A stretch of DNA of 48,500 nucleotides from Cristatella mucedo (GCA_009760855.2 WPIO01000053.1:2001501-2050000), one strand, 5' to 3'. Positions 30,700-41,812 are shown, counted from the stretch's first letter. Notes: a model not told the origin generated them from the letters alone. A program made the numbers and translations.

Positions 30700-31282
30700 G
30701 TGTGCTCGCGAAAGCGCTTGCGTGCGTGCATGTACATCCTTTACCGGAGTATATATATGTACTGGTATTTGCTTCCATTTTTGTGCATTGTAGCGACGGA
30801 AGTCGAAAAAGCGGAAGCCGGTTGACGCACACGCTCAGCTGCGCTTGGCATTGCTGAAGGGTAGATCTACTCTGAGAGGAGAGGCCGACTTCTGACGTCT
30901 TCGATGACGGCTGCTCACTAGAGTTTTGCTCATTCCAGCTAATAATAGATACGTGCTTTCTAATGCTTCTTAATAAACTCTTGATACGTACAGTCAGCGT
31001 CGCTTGCCCCTGCTTGCTCTGTGCCTTCTCAAAAAAGTTTGTGATGCCTGTGCTGTTTTTCCATCGTTGTTCTGTATCTACTCCCATCCCCTCCTGATAT
31101 ATTCTAGCAATGTTCTTTGTCCATCCTTGCATTCTCTCCGGCTCTGGGGCTCAGTTGTATGGATTACTCCGGAAGGAGAAATAGGCTGTGATGTTACAGC
31201 AAAGTATTGCTGCCTGCACCGCTGGATAATCAGCTATAAAACCCCTCAAAACCTAGTAGAAGCTTGCAAAAGCGAAAAGATT
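30700..31282. other. No recognised gene or element
   Basis: The open frames here (for example 31004-31285) show no conserved motif. Confidence 0.4.
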
Positions 31283-31302
31283 TAACGAAGCATTTATATA
31301 TG

Positions 31303-31350
<48 letters not shown>

Positions 31351-31359
31351 GCTTCGTTA
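31283..31359. repeat. TA-flanked palindrome with TA-repeat core
   Basis: It starts TAACGAAGCATTTATATA and ends TATATAAATGCTTCGTTA, exact reverse complements, with (TA)n between. The outermost TA dinucleotides could be a Tc1/mariner-type target duplication. A second TA run with a TTGTAACAA centre follows to about 31405. Confidence 0.85.
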
Positions 31360-31664
31360 TATATATATATATATATTGTAACAATATATATATATATATA
31401 CAATTGTAAACAACTTTGTCCATGAACGCTGGCATACTTAGAGCCTAATTTAATGTCTTCGATCGGTAGGTAGCCTGAATTAATTTCTTAAGATTTTATT
31501 AGCTACGCATGGGCCATCGTACATTATTACGTCTGCTGAAGTTGTGCATGCGACCACTACTCGGCCGATAGGCTTGATTTTCAGTATATGAAAATGGCGG
31601 TCTCTGCGTTTCAGCCGCAGAGGTCGCATCGCCTCTGTCATTGGACAGCTTTCTCAGATGATGA

Positions 31665-32560
31665 GCTCTCTTTAGTGGGGATAAAGTTCAATGGGTCCTA
31701 TGTTACCTTAAGGAACACTTACTTGCTCTAAGTGAGCAAGTTTGACCGTCTTACCGACTCGACGCGAACGTCGTGTTCTGACCAGTCCGAGAGCCTCACT
31801 AAGTAGAGCCTAAGTAGTGCCTCACTAGTAGCAACGGGTGGTGTGTACAAAGGACAGGGACGTAATCAACGCAAGCTAGTTACTTTCGCTTACTGGAAAT
31901 TTCTCGCTCGTAGGCAACATTTAGTCGGCTACCGACCTCAAATTAAGAAATTCGCTCGTTTGTCTGCGTCGAAGCATCAGCACTGACTTGTCTTCACTAG
32001 GTGTGGCGTTGCACTCTTACAAGCGGCTTCCGCTGTAAGCTCAGCTTCGGCTTACCCTTAGGCCGCCGTTAACGCAGCCCTCGTAACGGCGCTAATCTGA
32101 CACGTGACCGACGAAGCCCCGAGCCTTGTAGCTCGGCCAGCGACTAGTAGGCGCGGTGTAACACCAATGTACGTATGCCGACCGAAGCGGAGCACGACAG
32201 CAATTAAGAGCATCCTTAACTTTAGATAACAGGTCCATTTTCATAGTATACATTATAGTCTATACGACAGCGAGGAAGATTACAGGCATGGAACTGTAGC
32301 CGCGGTCTACAACTACGGTCTCGTACGGCGGCGCCCAGCGCGTCACTGAACATTCCCGGCCGGCGCAGAGCCTCGGTCTCGAAGGCGCAACTTACTTTCA
32401 GTTCAACGGAACCAATGCAAAACTGAGTGTTAAATAACAGTTATTTATGCCACCTAACCACAGAGTAAAACATTACCTGTTCGGAGCCATTCTATATTTC
32501 TTAAAATATAGGAACCGTGAATGATATCTCGGCAATTCTAGTCTGGCCAATATTAATAAT
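31665..32560 (-). pseudogene. Diverged 18S (SSU) rRNA relic
   Basis: On the - strand the 3' domain of eukaryotic SSU rRNA is recognisable at 31665-31920: CCAGTAAGCG...GCGTTGATTACGTCCCTG, then CTTTGTACACACCACCCGTTG, GGACTGG, TCAAACTTGCTCACTTAGAG and a ruined 3' end. Normally invariant sites are changed (ACCGCCCGTC reads ACCACCCGTT; the AAGTCGTAACAAGG helix is scrambled). A CTTAATTTGA patch (about 31940) and weaker similarities to the 5' domain (AATGGCTC near 32490) suggest the relic reaches 32560, shortened to about 0.9 kb by deletions. The 3' part is convincing, the 5' part tentative. No 5.8S or 28S sequence is seen nearby. Confidence 0.6.
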
Positions 32561-32589
32561 TGATCTCTACTAACTAAATTGAGAAATAA

Positions 32590-33215
32590 TAATGATAATA
32601 CAGTTAACAAAGCGCCCTCAGAGAGCTGATTCTCTTTCTATGCGCTTTACATTTTCTGCAAAGGAAACACGATCGAATGGTGAGTGGAAATATCATGCTC
32701 GATAAACGACATGAATAACACATGGTTAGGGGTGAAATGCGCAAGGTCAGCATGTAAGTGTGGTTAGTGGCAGTATACAACAGTGTCAGCATGCATAAGC
32801 ACATCAAGGATGACTCACAGGGACCCACTAAATGCTGTCAAATAGGTGCGTTTTTAATATCTTTTTAAATGTGGTCAAGTCAGGTGATGTCGTGACGGAA
32901 GTCGGGAGTGAGTTCCAGGCTTTGGGAGGATACGAACTAAAGGCATGGTCTTCAAGTGATTTGAGGTTTGTACAAAGTATAGGCAAACAGTTTACAAAAA
33001 GCGGCTAGTACCATGCTTGACCTGGTGGGGGAGTAGATCTGATAGGTAGGCTGGAGCCAGGAGTGACCTGAAAGTGAGCGACAAAACCTTGAAGTCGATC
33101 CGTTGCTTGACCGGTAGCCAGTGCAGGTCGGCTAGAAGTGGTGTGATGTGGCAACTGCGACGCTCATGACAGACAAGCCTAGCTGCCGAGTTTTGCACCA
33201 GCTGCAAGCGCGTCC
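32590..33215 (-). mobile_element. CR1/L2-like LINE, 3' fragment
   Basis: Antisense 3' UTR and C-terminal coding part from tail hairpin to the [12 protein letters not shown] region, with indels that break the frame (LTFRSLLAPAYL lacks residues). Truncated abruptly at about 33215. Confidence 0.85.
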
Positions 33216-34053
33216 GATTTCACAGGCTACATGCTGCGGCTGTAGGCCTCCAACTTTAAAAAATTGTAATTTAAATTTAAAAATTTAAAACCACTTCGAA
33301 AACCTAACGCTCGTTAAACGCCCTGAAAGCCACGCCGCCGCCACGTTCGCCTGCCCGCGTTCCTCTGCCCATTCGCGATTCAGCGGCCGGCATACGGCAG
33401 CTTCTGGTCTGAGAAGCTTCCGCAAGCTTGCTTGCGGTTTAGCCTTCCACCGAAGCCGTGACGGGTCACCCGCTCCCGCTAATATCTATGATATCGCGCC
33501 GGAGCGCTATTCGGCGCCATCCGCCGACGCCGCCGTCCCGAGCATGAGTTCATCCTCCACATAGATGCCCGTTGCCAGCATACTGGCGTGCAACAGTTCG
33601 CCGACGTATCGATGCACTTGACGCAAGTCACGCGTTCGAAGCCGCTGCGGGCCTAGAAAGAAAACCGTAGGTATTACGCTACGATTCGACGGTATACGTT
33701 CACCCAAAAAATGTTTGCATAATATCACGACCGTGATTTGAGATAGGCTTTGGGTTTAGGATACAGAGATTAGGGTCGGCTTAAAGGCTGCTTCCGCCAT
33801 ATTCCAGTTCCTGCTGCTTGCAGTATGCGCCCAGCGGAGAAAGTAGCCGTATTAGCTTATGGGTCACGTGGACCGCTAGGCCAGTAAATGGCGGCCTCCC
33901 GTCCGCTTGCGGGGTCCGTCTTTCCGAACAGACTCCTCAAGTCTGCTTTCCGCTCAGTCTCCTCCAATCGACCATTTTCATAAAAACTTATTTAAAGCAA
34001 CTCGCTAACTACAGCAAGACTCGCAAGATATGACTAAAATAGAAATAAATATA
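33216..34053. other. No recognised gene or element
   Basis: An AT-rich patch with TTTAAATTTAAAAATTTAAA lies near 33270. The rest is unique-looking, GC-moderate sequence without recognisable exons. Confidence 0.4.
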
Positions 34054-34206
34054 TTTCATTTGCAAAGCGCCCTAAGAGAACCTAATCGCTATTCAGGCGC
34101 TGCTCACACATACCATGGGGATCGAGTCCAAGACTTCGGTCGTCGACTAAATTCACCTTGACCTCGATAGTTAAGGTGAGCGCCGTAGCCACTGGGCTAA
34201 ACCGGC
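34054..34206 (-). mobile_element. tRNA-headed SINE with LINE-like tail
   Basis: An antisense copy: head with CCGGTTTAGCCCAGTGG and GGTGCTC-like box A, box B-like GGACTCGATCCC, and tail hairpin AGCGCCTGAATAG...AGGGCGCTTTGC. It has the same architecture as the copies at 41224 and 47732, but part of the head is rearranged. Confidence 0.75.
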
Positions 34207-35780
34207 GCGGCGGCTACGGATAGACATCCTTTCCACAACCAGAGGATATCGGCGGCACTTGGCGTCGACAGCCTCCGGGCTTTCGGAGTCAGAAGCTGTT
34301 TTTTGGTGGACACGCCTATTCCCTGTTTAGAGCGACATATTTTCGCTTACTCAGACCGTTGTGGCTGCAGGTACATTAGCTTTTAGCGCGACTCGTTACG
34401 ACCTCACTTAGTCGCATCTCCTTGAAAATTCTGCTCGCTTTGGTGTTATCGTCTTTTGCACCTTATTCTATATAATATTTGTTTAAACAAACAGGACCAG
34501 AAATTCGGTGTTGAAACGTTCGCCGAGTCGCACGACGTCCTAGGTCCCCCGAAACGGCCTTCGTCTCACCAAGTCAAGCGCTGCGGGTTCCCGCTGAAAA
34601 GAAAGAGCAGAAATCTTAGCAAAATTCCGTGTGTACGGCTCCACGGCAGGTGCCCGTTCTCTCAGGCAGCACGGCAACTGCTAGAGCCGCTCTCGGCCGT
34701 GAGCCCGACTCGAGCGAAAGTGACGCTGAAGTTCCGGCAGAAGTCTGGCTACTGCTCGCATAAGTGCTACCTTCTTTTTTAATGTAGAGAAAATAAAAGG
34801 CTTGCCGTTAACGGCCTTCAACTATGCTCTTCTTCGAGCAAAATTTATTCGTGGTTACCTTGCAATTCGTTTGAGTCGGGGGCGCCGCTGGCGTCTTATT
34901 CGGCGGCCTGCCTGTTAGCGATGCGCCGAGTACTCCGGGGGTGCGACGATCTCAAAATGGAGTCGGATAGCGGGCAGAACTGCGGTCAGAGGCGTTCCTA
35001 GTAAATCGTGCGCCCCGAGACGAACTACGCAGACGCCCCCCCCCCCCAGTATCGGGAGCTAATTTTAGCGCCCGCCCCCCGACCGATACTCTTCGGTACG
35101 CCACTGAGTGCAGTCGAAGCAGACAGTCGTGCTATGTAGACGCGAGTTATAGGTGTTGATTTGGACAACTGTAATGCATTGCGACGGCGTCAGATTAACG
35201 TCTGCGCACCTGGTCGCGCGCGCATTTAGGATTCTGCATCTCGACTGGTGGCCGCGACGGCCTCGCCAATGTCAATCACTCGCCGAGCAGTTCTGCCTCT
35301 CGCATAATTTCTGCCGATAATTTCTGCCGCTCGCTGCCTGCAAGAGGAGTTTGCATGCGTGCGAGAGCCCGGGTCCGACGCTGCGACATCCGTTGGTGAC
35401 GGTAGTCTCTACGCGCCGCCGCGTCATTTAACGCAGCGAGTGGCAGACAGGAGGGAATGCGACGGAATGGCCCGAGGGACGGCCTTGCGCTACTGAGTAT
35501 GAGCCTCGCAGTGGATCCGCAGTGGTGGCCGCAGCGGCCGGCGGCCGGCGGGTGAGCCCAGACTTTTTCTTAGCCTCTCGTGCCTCTTGAACCTCACCAT
35601 CGCTCGAGGCTTCTCCTTTTCCGACCCTTGACCCTTCGGCCTTTAGCCTTAAGGTCAAGAAAGTTGCCGAGTCAGGCTCGATGCAGTCTTACTGGATTCC
35701 GAACGTGACGCACGAGAATAGACGGCTGAGTTTAAGTCAATAGTGCCTTATCTATTTACCATTTCAAAACTCGACTAGTG
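34207..35780. other. No recognised gene
   Basis: GC- and CpG-rich in parts (34860-35660), with a C run at 35037-35047. The + strand frame 34456-34782 and the - strand frame 35428-35658 are open but show no domain I can name. Confidence 0.4.
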
Positions 35781-35819
35781 AAAGCTCCAGGCTAGTTTAT
35801 AAATCCCAGATTATAAATT

Positions 35820-36345
35820 ATAAATCCCATGCTATGAACATGGCTGAAGGGCTAGTTTGCAAATTCCACAGGTTTGATCATGTATCTCTTTTAGTGAAAG
35901 AGCTTGGATGGCTGCCGGTTGATCAACCGATACAGAGAAAACTTGGTTCGCTAATCTACAAGTCCCGCAACTGCTTGACTAAAGCATACCTAGCTGAACT
36001 GCTGCACCAGTTTTAGCCTCCTCGTGCCCTCAGGTCCTGTATGGACAATAAATTAGCTGTTCCATTCCTCTGCTTAAAGACCGCTGTCGAAAGAACCTTT
36101 AGCTCTGCAGGTCCTATACTTCGGAACTCACTTTCACGATTCTTACCCAATGACAACTACTCTCCGGCGGCACATCCTTTGCAGCGATCACTACCTCAAC
36201 TGCTTTCCTGACTCTGCTACGCTTCCCACTTTCTCTTTGTTGCATGAGACGAACTCGGTTGGATACCGAATGCGTACGGAATGCCGCTTAGGTTGTGAGT
36301 TCACTATAAAAACTCTCCTGCTTAACACCCACAGAGTATTTTTGG
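35820..36345 (+). pseudogene. Second LINE family, decayed sense copy
   Basis: The translation gives LGWLPVDQPIQRKLGSLIYKS...YLAELLHQF, a stop, then PPRALRSCMDNKLAVP...RTFSSAGPILRNSLSRFL, a CR1/L2-type C-terminal domain of the same family as 24470-25395. The 3' end (near 36230) matches the fragment at 38700. Stops and frameshifts are present. Confidence 0.75.
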
Positions 36346-36489
36346 GTTGTGGAGTTACAGGTGGAGACGCAGACCAACAGAAAGCTCAAGTGACTAACTA
36401 ATTGGTCAGCTACGACCTATGACCTTGAAAGTCTGCCGACATATGACTTGCATTGGAGCCGAATTTGAATCCTGCACGGTTTGCCTGTA

Positions 36490-36748
36490 GTAATAATAAT
36501 AATAATAATAATAATTCACTTGATAAAGCGCCCTCAGAGAACTCAATCTCTCTCTAGGCGCTTTACATTTGCTGTAAAGTGAAATGCAATTGAATGGTAA
36601 GTAAAATCATGCTTAAAAAACAAACGAGATGAATAATATGGTTAGGGGTGACATGCACAGGGTCAGCATGCAAATGTGGTTAGTGGCAGCATGCACAGTG
36701 TCAGCACGCATAAGCACATCAAAGACGAATCACAGGGACCCAGTAACG
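36490..36748 (-). mobile_element. CR1/L2-like LINE, 3' fragment with (AAT)n tail
   Basis: AAT units at 36491-36515, then tail hairpin and 3' UTR in antisense, cut off at the segment CACAGGGACCCA. Close to the young family. Confidence 0.9.
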
Positions 36749-37320
36749 CTACAGTGGCTTCCTGTCGCGCAGCAAGTTCAGGGGTCAAACCATGCTTTTT
36801 GTGATTGATATAAGCTACGGCATTTTAGACTGGGGTTCTGGTGCTCTTTCTGCCTTTGCTGCAATCGGCTCAGTCTGCTTAGTTATTGGCTACATTTCTG
36901 CCCTTGTTTGCCACAGGATAATTTTAGTATCTTCTCTGCCACCCTATTTCGGTACCTTTTGGCCAGCGAGATAGATGTGGAGGGGCTCTCTCCAACCTCT
37001 ATTAATCGAGCTGTCTTAGCCATCTCTTTTCGTTTTAACTTGTTGTTTCCCTCCTTATTCACCGGCTTCTGCCCCAGCCGTCGGATCCTCGTTTCAGTGC
37101 TACTGGCTGGGTCACAGAGATCCTCTGGGTTGATCAGACGAACTAGACGTTCTCTACGGGATATCCATATCCGGTACAGTCGCATCCGGTTGCTACTCAT
37201 TTGTATGTGTGCGCATGTGTGTTCGTGCGTGCTCGTGCGAGCCAGCTCGCGACCACGTGCAAGCTATTGGACAACGCGATGGATCGAAGCTGAGCGACAA
37301 TTGCGGTGCGGGTAAAAATG
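36749..37320. other. Unidentified sequence with antisense open frame
   Basis: A 105-codon - strand frame (37200-36883) is basic and not low-complexity but matches nothing I know. CTACAGTGGCTTCCTGTCGC at 36751 resembles the LHWLPV-type LINE motif in sense, so the stretch may be a third decayed retroelement. Confidence 0.3.
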
Positions 37321-37321
37321 A

Positions 37322-37428
37322 TAATTATTATTATTATAATGCACTTGATAAAGCGCTCTCAGAGAACTCAATCTCGTTCTAAGCGGTTTTCCATTTGCTT
37401 TGCGTTAACTCTTACGATGCTTGGAAAC
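37322..37428 (-). mobile_element. CR1/L2-like LINE, 3' tail fragment
   Basis: Antisense tail hairpin with ATT units and about 60 bp of diverged 3' UTR. Confidence 0.8.
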
Positions 37429-37690
37429 AAAAACAAAATTAATCGCTTAAAAATGCAAACGAGTCACGTGTGATTTTACTATACACGCTCCTATGTAGAG
37501 AGAACCAGAAGATCGCTCACTTCTGCAGCCAAGAGCTGGTAGTAATCGAGAGATTAATCGCATGCAGCTTGTGATATTTTTCACAAACGGAAGGGAATTC
37601 ACTTCCCAATCTCGAACTGATTGTATATATCCGACTTATACTTTCAGAAAGCATTGTGAGTGTGCTCTTCTTATTCTGTCGCTTAGCGAG

Positions 37691-37966
37691 TGTTTTGCGG
37701 CCGACGCTCCTGAGTCAAGCGTCGAGCGCATTTCAGGTTCCGGCTCCGGGAGCGGTGGCCGAGGAGAGAGACGAAACCACAGAATCGGGAGCGCGGCGCC
37801 GACCGCCGAGCCAGTAGGAGCCTCACTCATAGCGCAGCCAAGCGCTTACTTAGCATTAAAGCCTCCGCGAATGCCGGGGGCGGGGCGCCGCTCAAATGCC
37901 CGCACCGACTGTCTGGATTTTCGTCGCCCGACTGGATTTTCGTCGCTTAAGCGAGCCGCACGGTAA
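37691..37966 (+). CDS. Weak candidate terminal exon
   Basis: After a pyrimidine-rich tract (GCTCTTCTTATTCTGTCGC) and AG at 37689-37690, a frame of 91 codons runs to a TAA at 37964. The residues are Ser/Gly/Arg-rich (SGSGSGGRGERR, PPRMPGAGRRSNAR). Its phase 0 would match the donor at 26763. No homology is recognised, the distance is large, and the end contains a CTGGATTTTCGTCGC direct repeat. It could equally be non-coding. Confidence 0.15.
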   Translation, partial: CFAADAPESSVERISGSGSGSGGRGERRNHRIGSAAPTAEPVGASLIAQPSAYLALKPPRMPGAGRRSNARTDCLDFRRPTGFSSLKRAAR

Positions 37967-38340
37967 GACTTTAGGTGGCCCAGCATTCTACATAAACCGG
38001 TAGGGCGCACGACCGCACAGCGAGGCCAGCCAGACCCAGAATGTGACGATCGTTTACCGCGTTTACCGTGCACGTGGAAACGTGGCGGCGGTCTGCGTAG
38101 AGGTAGCTGTTGCTGTTGCTGATGCGACCCCCGGCACGGGCAGCACATACGTTGGCGCCTTCATCAAGAGTGCTGGCCATCCGCAGTATAATAGCGGCTG
38201 AGGCAGAGGTGCAGCAGGCTGCGGCAGGCTGCCGAGTTTCAGCTCCGTACTGGGCGATAAGGCTGCGAGGCTTTGGAAAAGCAATGGCAGATTGGACTGC
38301 TGCCTCTGCCCCTTTTTCCTTTAGCAACCGCCGAGCAGGG

Positions 38341-38341
38341 G

Positions 38342-38378
<37 letters not shown>

Positions 38379-38383
38379 CGGTC
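38341..38383. repeat. (TCACTT)n hexanucleotide repeat
   Basis: Six to seven TCACTT units with one GGTCAC interruption directly after. Confidence 0.9.
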
Positions 38384-38694
38384 ACTTTCGATGTTATAGA
38401 GTTGTCCAGGCCAAAGCGTCTGTACTCGCCGTTAGGAGCTGACTGTGCAAGCGACTGCTGGAGGAGGCCAATATATCTAACGATATATTCTAATATATCT
38501 AACGGTAGACTCAATAAGAGTTTTTAATGAAGGGCATTCTAATGTAGCCGGACACGGGTAAGCACTTGTTGCTGATGTGGCTGGGAATGCAGGCTGGGAT
38601 TTCCTCCCAGCTGCTAAATGATGTCTGCTGCATAATGAACATTAGATTAAACCTAACCACGCGCTCGTCCTACTAACTTAAGCAGCAGCATCTA

Positions 38695-38920
38695 TTCTCC
38701 TGCTGCTGACTGCGGCACATCCTTGTTCGGCCGTCCTGCGCTGCTACGTCCAATACTCACTCCTACGTCACTTCCTACTCACTTCTTCGACTGCTCTTCT
38801 GACTCAGCTGTGCTTCTCATTTTCTCTTTGCTGCGTATGATGAAGTCTGTTGGCTGCCGTAAGCGTACCAAAAGCCGCTTAGGCTGTGAGCCCGATATAG
38901 AAAATTCTCCCGTGTAACAG
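38695..38920 (+). mobile_element. Second LINE family, 3' end fragment
   Basis: Shares CGGCACATCC...GACTCAGCTGTGCTTCTC and GAAGTCTGTTGGCTGCCG with the copy at 35820 (36160-36310). It also contains the AAAGCCGCTTAGG segment seen antisense near 24505. Confidence 0.65.
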
Positions 38921-39307
38921 ACGTGTTGCATCAAGAGACCCTCGGGTTGCCATTGCAATCGGTTTTCTTTTCCGTACGGAAATCGTGCTTCGAAAGTCCA
39001 TTAATATGTTGTCGATGAGCTCTGTCATCCTCAAACCTTAGCTGGTTGACACGGCCTGCCCCGAGAGTTATTCATATTGAGCTGGCTTAACCACTGCATG
39101 ACCCGAACGCACTACCTGGGTCGCGAATATCCAGTGGGCTAAGACGGGGGGGGGCATATCAATGTCCGGTGCAACTGTGTGCGGGCAGCTGAGTTCACAT
39201 GACTGAGTAAACAGCGTTATGGTGTCACTAAGCCTGGAGGATGTCGTTCGCCCTACCGGAAATGACGATAAGTAATGGGCTTGAAAGCGCCCGACAGGTT
39301 TCGCCAA

Positions 39308-39386
<79 letters not shown>

Positions 39387-39414
39387 ATGCTGCTGCTGCT
39401 GCTGCTGCTGCTGC
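39308..39414. repeat. (CTG/CAG)n trinucleotide repeat, about 35 units
   Basis: A nearly pure GCT/CTG tract with a single GAT interruption. On the - strand it reads as poly-Gln or poly-Ala, but no surrounding exon structure supports translation. It is long enough to be length-polymorphic. Confidence 0.95.
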
Positions 39415-40800
39415 GTGAGATCCCGCGAAGCGTGAGTCATGCGGAGGCACAGTCGATTGCACAAACACATGGTGTTACTGGTTCCCAGTGAGGCGGCTGA
39501 AAGCCGATGATTAATGGCCTACAGCAACGGTGCTGCATCCTTCTCTTTTGGTCTTCGTCTAGCGAGTACATTTTAGGGTCGCTGACTGACTTCTTGACAT
39601 GCTGAGGGTAATAGGGGCAGATTCTCGAGCAAGTAAGATCAGACGATAAGTTGCCACAGAGGCGAGGGCAGTGAGCAGCAGCAGACGATAGCCACGGCGA
39701 CTACCGACCACGGAACGTCGATGAAATCGCTGGCTCAAACAAGAGCAGGCAAACCACTTGTGTCCGCGAATAGAGTGAGCCCTCACCCACGGCCGCAAAA
39801 TATTGCAACCAGTCAGTCAGCCAAGCACTTTTCTCGTTCGATTCGACCCCCAGTCCGATGGCCCCGAGTGGCCGCAGACTCCACTCGTTGTCTGCGTGGC
39901 TCTGCCGCTACCCAGCAGGTCAGTTGCCTTGCTCGAAGCAGCGTATCAGCACTGCTGCGAATGTGCGCGGCGAAGAGCCCGTGGAGTAAGCAGACTTGAC
40001 TATCGAATCGAGAGTGCAGAGCCAGGCTTATGCAGTCGCTGATATCATAAGTGGCATTTGGAGGAATCAGACAACAACCGGCGGAACGCTTAAGACGGCT
40101 AGGTCAGCTAACGTCAGCTCCAAAGGTCACGGCCGAAGCTCCTGCTTGGGATTTTACTTTTAGGAGGACTAACTCGCCTGCCATGGAAGATTGGGCCAAG
40201 GTCGGGGCCGATTGCCGCCTCACAAGTTCGTCATTAAGACTTACCGTCGGTGGCGTTGCACCGAGCAGAGACGTCCAAAAAGTCATCCGGTCAGGTGACA
40301 GCTAGGACCGGACGCGTTCCCCGGGCCAAACCGTGGCTGCCCGATGGCTCGGAGTGACGCTGCGCTTCTAGGGCTGCCATATGTACGCACATACTAGCAT
40401 AGACTAATCGAACGGCTCCAGACTAAACCTTTTTCGATACTAGCCCCCTCGAAAGTAGCGGTGCTATATCTCTCGGCCAGGTGACGGTACTGTCACAAGC
40501 TTTCGCCGTAAGGCGGCTAGCGGCTAGTAGAAGCGGAGAATACTCGACGGAGAACCGCAGACGAAAGCCAATATCTATTAGCCGCAGCAGAACAGCGACA
40601 ATCAAAGCCCTTACTTTCATGGAGCACATTCACATGACAGGCGAGGGCCAGCAATGATCGTAATTGCTGTCGCGATGATGAAACTACCAAGCTAACTCGG
40701 GTAGTAATTAACTGACAGTAGTAGAAATCAACAATCGTCAGCCGTCAAAATATTGGTCGAGGGGGTTTCACATAGGTAATACAATACAATATAATACAAT
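39415..40800. other. No recognised gene
   Basis: The 39676-39723 segment (GCAGCAGCAGACGATAGCC then CCACGGAACGTC) is a diverged copy of 42704-42749. The open frames are short and unconserved. The part from 40320 to 40800 contains nothing I recognise beyond AT-rich sequence at the end. Confidence 0.4.
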
Positions 40801-40819
40801 ATATAGTAGGTAATTTAGG

Positions 40820-40896
40820 TAATATATATATTATATAATACATATATATATATATGTATATATATATATATCTATATATATATATATATATATATA
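40820..40896. repeat. (TA)n microsatellite
   Basis: TA units with ATATATAC and TCTA interruptions, abutting the palindrome that follows. Confidence 0.9.
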
Positions 40897-41144
40897 TAGA
40901 GTGAGTGAAAAGTATTTCTGATTGGTGGACCGGAGCAAGCAAATGCTAACGGTAGCCGGGCCGATTATATATATATATATAGATATATATATATATACAT
41001 ATATATATATATGTATTATATAATATACATATATATATATATGTATATATATATATATCTATATATATATATATAATCGGCCCGGCTACCGTTAGCATTT
41101 GCTTGCTCCGGTCCACCAATCAGAAATACTTTTCACTCACTCTA
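40897..41144. mobile_element. Palindromic MITE-like element, 248 bp
   Basis: The whole interval is a near-perfect palindrome centred at about 41020. It starts TAGAGTGAGTGAAAAGTATT and ends with the exact reverse complement. The outer roughly 70 bp of each arm are unique and GC-balanced; the core is (TA)n. TA dinucleotides flank the ends, and the GTGNNTGAAAAGTATT end resembles Tc1-like terminal inverted repeats. It is probably a non-autonomous foldback derivative of a Tc1/mariner element. No ORF. Confidence 0.8.
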
Positions 41145-41223
41145 GGCATCGTACGACTCGCTCTTCGGACGAAAGTCGTGTAGCTGAAATCCTCCGGATA
41201 CAGCGCCTTTAGTTCGTATAAGC

Positions 41224-41385
41224 CGAGCTCGTTTGGCCCAGCGGTAAATGTGCTCGCCTCGACCAGGGTCAAGGTGAACATATTTGATGATATGGGTTCT
41301 GGACCCAAACTTCTTGGCATATGCGAAGCGCCTGAATGCTGCAAATATTAAGTTCTCTTAGGGCGCTACACAAGGCAAGATTATG
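41224..41385 (+). mobile_element. tRNA-headed SINE with LINE-like tail
   Basis: Sense copy. The box A region is TTTGGCCCAGCGGTAAATG, and GGTTCTGGACCC stands at box B. The tail AAGCGCCTGAATGCTG...GTTCTCTTAGGGCGCTACACAAG carries the AGCGCC/GGGCGCT stem. It overlaps no gene. Confidence 0.8.
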
Positions 41386-41436
41386 CATGCAGTCCTTTCC
41401 TGGCAAAACTGTAGTCGCTGTAGCACGTGACACCAG

Positions 41437-41812
41437 GCAGCCCCGACAGCACGCGATCCATGACCCTCGATGAATAGCAGTGACGGTGGCAATCGAATGG
41501 TAGGCGGCTGCATTCGAATCTATCCTTGTGCGCGGCGGCTAGGCCTTAGCAACGCAAGTTTTGGACGCCTCTCCCTAGAGCTCGGTCTGCACAAACGCTT
41601 TGAAAATAAGGTTCCGCCATTGAATTTCTCCCGGAAGTGGCCCGTCGAAGGCATTCGATGTGCGTGCCAACGACTGCGGTTCCACTCCAAGGCAGACAGA
41701 GGACACCGGTGCACCGGCGGCTACTAATTCTTGCTCGTTAGGCACAGGACACCTGCTGCAGCCCCGACAGCGCTGACGATCCACGGCCCTTCGATGAATA
41801 GAGTAGAGTCAG
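41437..41812. repeat. Direct repeat pair about 320 bp apart
   Basis: GCAGCCCCGACAGC, then GATCCA, then TCGATGAATAG occurs at 41437-41477 and again, with small changes, at 41757-41802. The sequence between is unremarkable. Confidence 0.7.

Noticed and set aside
31665-32560. Functional 18S rRNA gene
   Set aside because: Invariant decoding-site and 3'-end segments are altered and the length is about half the usual 1.8 kb.
34456-34782. 108-codon + frame as a host exon
   Set aside because: No recognised domain or convincing splice sites.
39228-39470. Poly-Gln or poly-Ala protein at the CTG repeat
   Set aside because: No flanking exon signals or conserved sequence; treated as a microsatellite.
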